In this document: piece after piece, positions 6,772 to 7,950 of the stretch
How positions within the stretch are numbered: position 1 is the stretch's first letter
How the letters are laid out: the number at the start of each line of letters is the position of its first letter
Origin: Azovibrio restrictus
GTDB taxonomy: Bacteria; Pseudomonadota; Gammaproteobacteria; Burkholderiales; Rhodocyclaceae
Assembly (NCBI GenBank): GCA_003252145.1
Contig: QKDJ01000094.1
Span: 1 to 7,950, forward strand
DNA: 7,950 bases
Reading direction: 5' to 3'
Made by a program: the position numbers and the translations under genes
Notes under the pieces: model-generated
Seen by the model: the letters and a program-made list of their open reading frames with translations, nothing else
Told to the model about the DNA's origin: nothing
Databases searched by the model: none

Positions 6772-7950
6772 TTACAGCATGCCCAACGCCCGGGGCAGAG
6801 CCAGGGAAATTTCAGGAATGTAGGTAATCATCATCAGGAACACGAGCATGGTGAGCAGCCAGGGCATCACGGCCTTGCTCATCTCGGTCATCCCCGCATG
6901 GGTGATACCGCTGGCAACGAACAGATTCAGACCCACCGGTGGTGTGATCATGCCGATTTCCATATTCACGGTGATCATCACCCCGAAGTGGATGGGATCA
7001 ATACCCAGAGCAGTTGCTACGGGGAACAGGATGGGCGCCAGGATCAGGATGATGGAAGAAGGCTCCATCAGCGCGCCAGCCACCAGCAACAGCAGGTTGA
7101 CCACGATCAGGAAACCGATGGGGCCCAAACCGCTAGCCACAATGGCATCCGCCATGCGCTGGGGAATCTGCTCGGAAGTCAGGATGAAGGAGAACAGCAC
7201 AGCCCCGGCAATGATGAACAGCAGCATGGCACTCATGTTGGCCGAGTCCAGCAGCACCTTGGGAATCTGCTTGAAGGTCAGATCCTTGTACACGAACACG
7301 GCAATGAAGAAGGCGTAAACCGCGCTCATGGCTGCCGCTTCAGTGGGGGTAAACATGCCGGAATAAATCCCGCCCATCACCACCACGATCAGCATCAAAC
7401 CCCAGAAAGCCGTGCGGAAAGCCTTGAAACGCTCAGCCCAGGTTGCCCGAGGCAGGGTGGGATAGCCGTTCTTCTTGGCCACGTACCAGGTAATCATCCC
7501 CAGCATGACGGCCAACAAGGCGCCCGGCACCACACCTGCCATGAACAGGGCGCCCACGGAAGAGTTGGTGGTCACCGCATACATCACCATCACGATGGAG
7601 GGCGGAATCAGAATCCCCAGACCACCGGCAGAAGCCACCACACCGGCACCGAAGCGCAGGGGGTAGCCCTGCTTGATCATGGCGGGAATCAGGATGGAGC
7701 CGATAGCCACCACGGTAGCAGGCGAGGAGCCGGACACGGCAGCAAACAGGGCGCAGGCCAGCACAGCCGACATCCCCAGACCACCGCGCAGGTGCCCCAC
7801 CATGGAGGTGGCAAAGTTGATCATGCGTCGCGCCACCCCACCGTGGGTCAGGAAATTACCTGCCAGGATGAAGAAGGGAATGGCCATGATCTCGAACTTC
7901 TCGATCCCCGTGAACATCTTCAGAGCCACAGACTCCAGCGGCACCGTGGT
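6772..7950 (-). CDS. dctM: TRAP transporter large permease subunit DctM, N-terminus cut by the window edge
   Basis: The large membrane subunit of a TRAP (tripartite ATP-independent periplasmic) transporter, which imports organic acids, typically C4-dicarboxylates, with a sodium or proton gradient together with a small DctQ subunit and a DctP binding protein. The window holds 392 codons; DctM proteins are about 425-430 residues, so some 35-45 residues are missing beyond base 7950. The frame is open to the edge, and the GTG at 7944 is not the true start. Family landmarks (numbered from the first visible codon) are MAIPFFILAGN near 22-32, VSGSSPATVVAIGSILIPAM near 72-91, GILIPPSIVMVMYA near 112-125, MFTPTEAAA near 199-207, EPSSIILILAPILFP near 296-310 and MITPPVGLNLFVASG near 334-348. 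Most of the protein is hydrophobic helices. Small subunit and binding protein, if clustered, would lie beyond the right edge. The substrate is not determinable here. Confidence 0.95.
   Translation of the reverse strand, partial: TTVPLESVALKMFTGIEKFEIMAIPFFILAGNFLTHGGVARRMINFATSMVGHLRGGLGMSAVLACALFAAVSGSSPATVVAIGSILIPAMIKQGYPLRFGAGVVASAGGLGILIPPSIVMVMYAVTTNSSVGALFMAGVVPGALLAVMLGMITWYVAKKNGYPTLPRATWAERFKAFRTAFWGLMLIVVVMGGIYSGMFTPTEAAAMSAVYAFFIAVFVYKDLTFKQIPKVLLDSANMSAMLLFIIAGAVLFSFILTSEQIPQRMADAIVASGLGPIGFLIVVNLLLLVAGALMEPSSIILILAPILFPVATALGIDPIHFGVMITVNMEIGMITPPVGLNLFVASGITHAGMTEMSKAVMPWLLTMLVFLMMITYIPEISLALPRALGML

Noticed and set aside
1..7950. Mobile elements, CRISPR arrays, tRNA or rRNA genes, attachment sites, defence or secondary-metabolite genes
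   Set aside because: Coding sequence fills nearly the whole window with conserved housekeeping genes, the only larger spacers (75 and 117 bases) are explained by hairpins and a promoter, and I saw no direct-repeat arrays or long terminal inverted repeats.

Overview
The window is ordinary chromosomal DNA from a betaproteobacterium. Every gene reads on the minus strand, so transcription runs from high to low coordinates. The gene order ndk, rlmN, pilF/pilW, rodZ, ispG, hisS, yfgM, bamB is the well-known arrangement of this class. The long form of IspG, with an extended stretch between its second and third cluster cysteines, also fits Betaproteobacteria. Rhodocyclales is a reasonable guess for the order, but that is inference and not shown by the sequence.

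Layout in the direction of transcription. Bases 7950-6772 hold the C-terminal nine-tenths of a TRAP transporter large permease (DctM type), cut by the window edge and closed by a strong intrinsic terminator (6709-6736). An extended -10 promoter lies directly after it (about 6693-6701) and drives ndk (6654-6226), nucleoside diphosphate kinase. A second hairpin followed by four T residues (6170-6210) separates ndk from rlmN.

From 6150 to the left edge runs one compact cluster: rlmN (23S rRNA/tRNA methyltransferase), pilF/pilW (TPR protein of type IV pilus assembly), rodZ (cell-shape protein), ispG (isoprenoid precursor synthesis), hisS (histidyl-tRNA synthetase), yfgM (membrane-anchored TPR-like protein) and the first 26 codons of bamB (outer-membrane assembly lipoprotein). 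Junctions are overlaps of 4, 4, 4 and 1 bases or gaps of 9 and 1 bases, so the seven genes are almost certainly co-transcribed and largely translationally coupled. The cluster joins translation (RlmN, HisRS), the envelope (RodZ, YfgM, BamB, PilF) and precursor supply for undecaprenyl phosphate and quinones (IspG).

No mobile element, CRISPR array, RNA gene or defence-like system is visible, and no gene-free stretch exceeds about 120 bases. The points worth a second look are modest. The PilF homologue starts at TTG and lacks the lipobox cysteine expected of a pilotin. A terminator-like hairpin sits in the short leader of rlmN with no room for a promoter after it. Base composition dips across pilF (and less so rodZ). 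I found no convincing undescribed system here.
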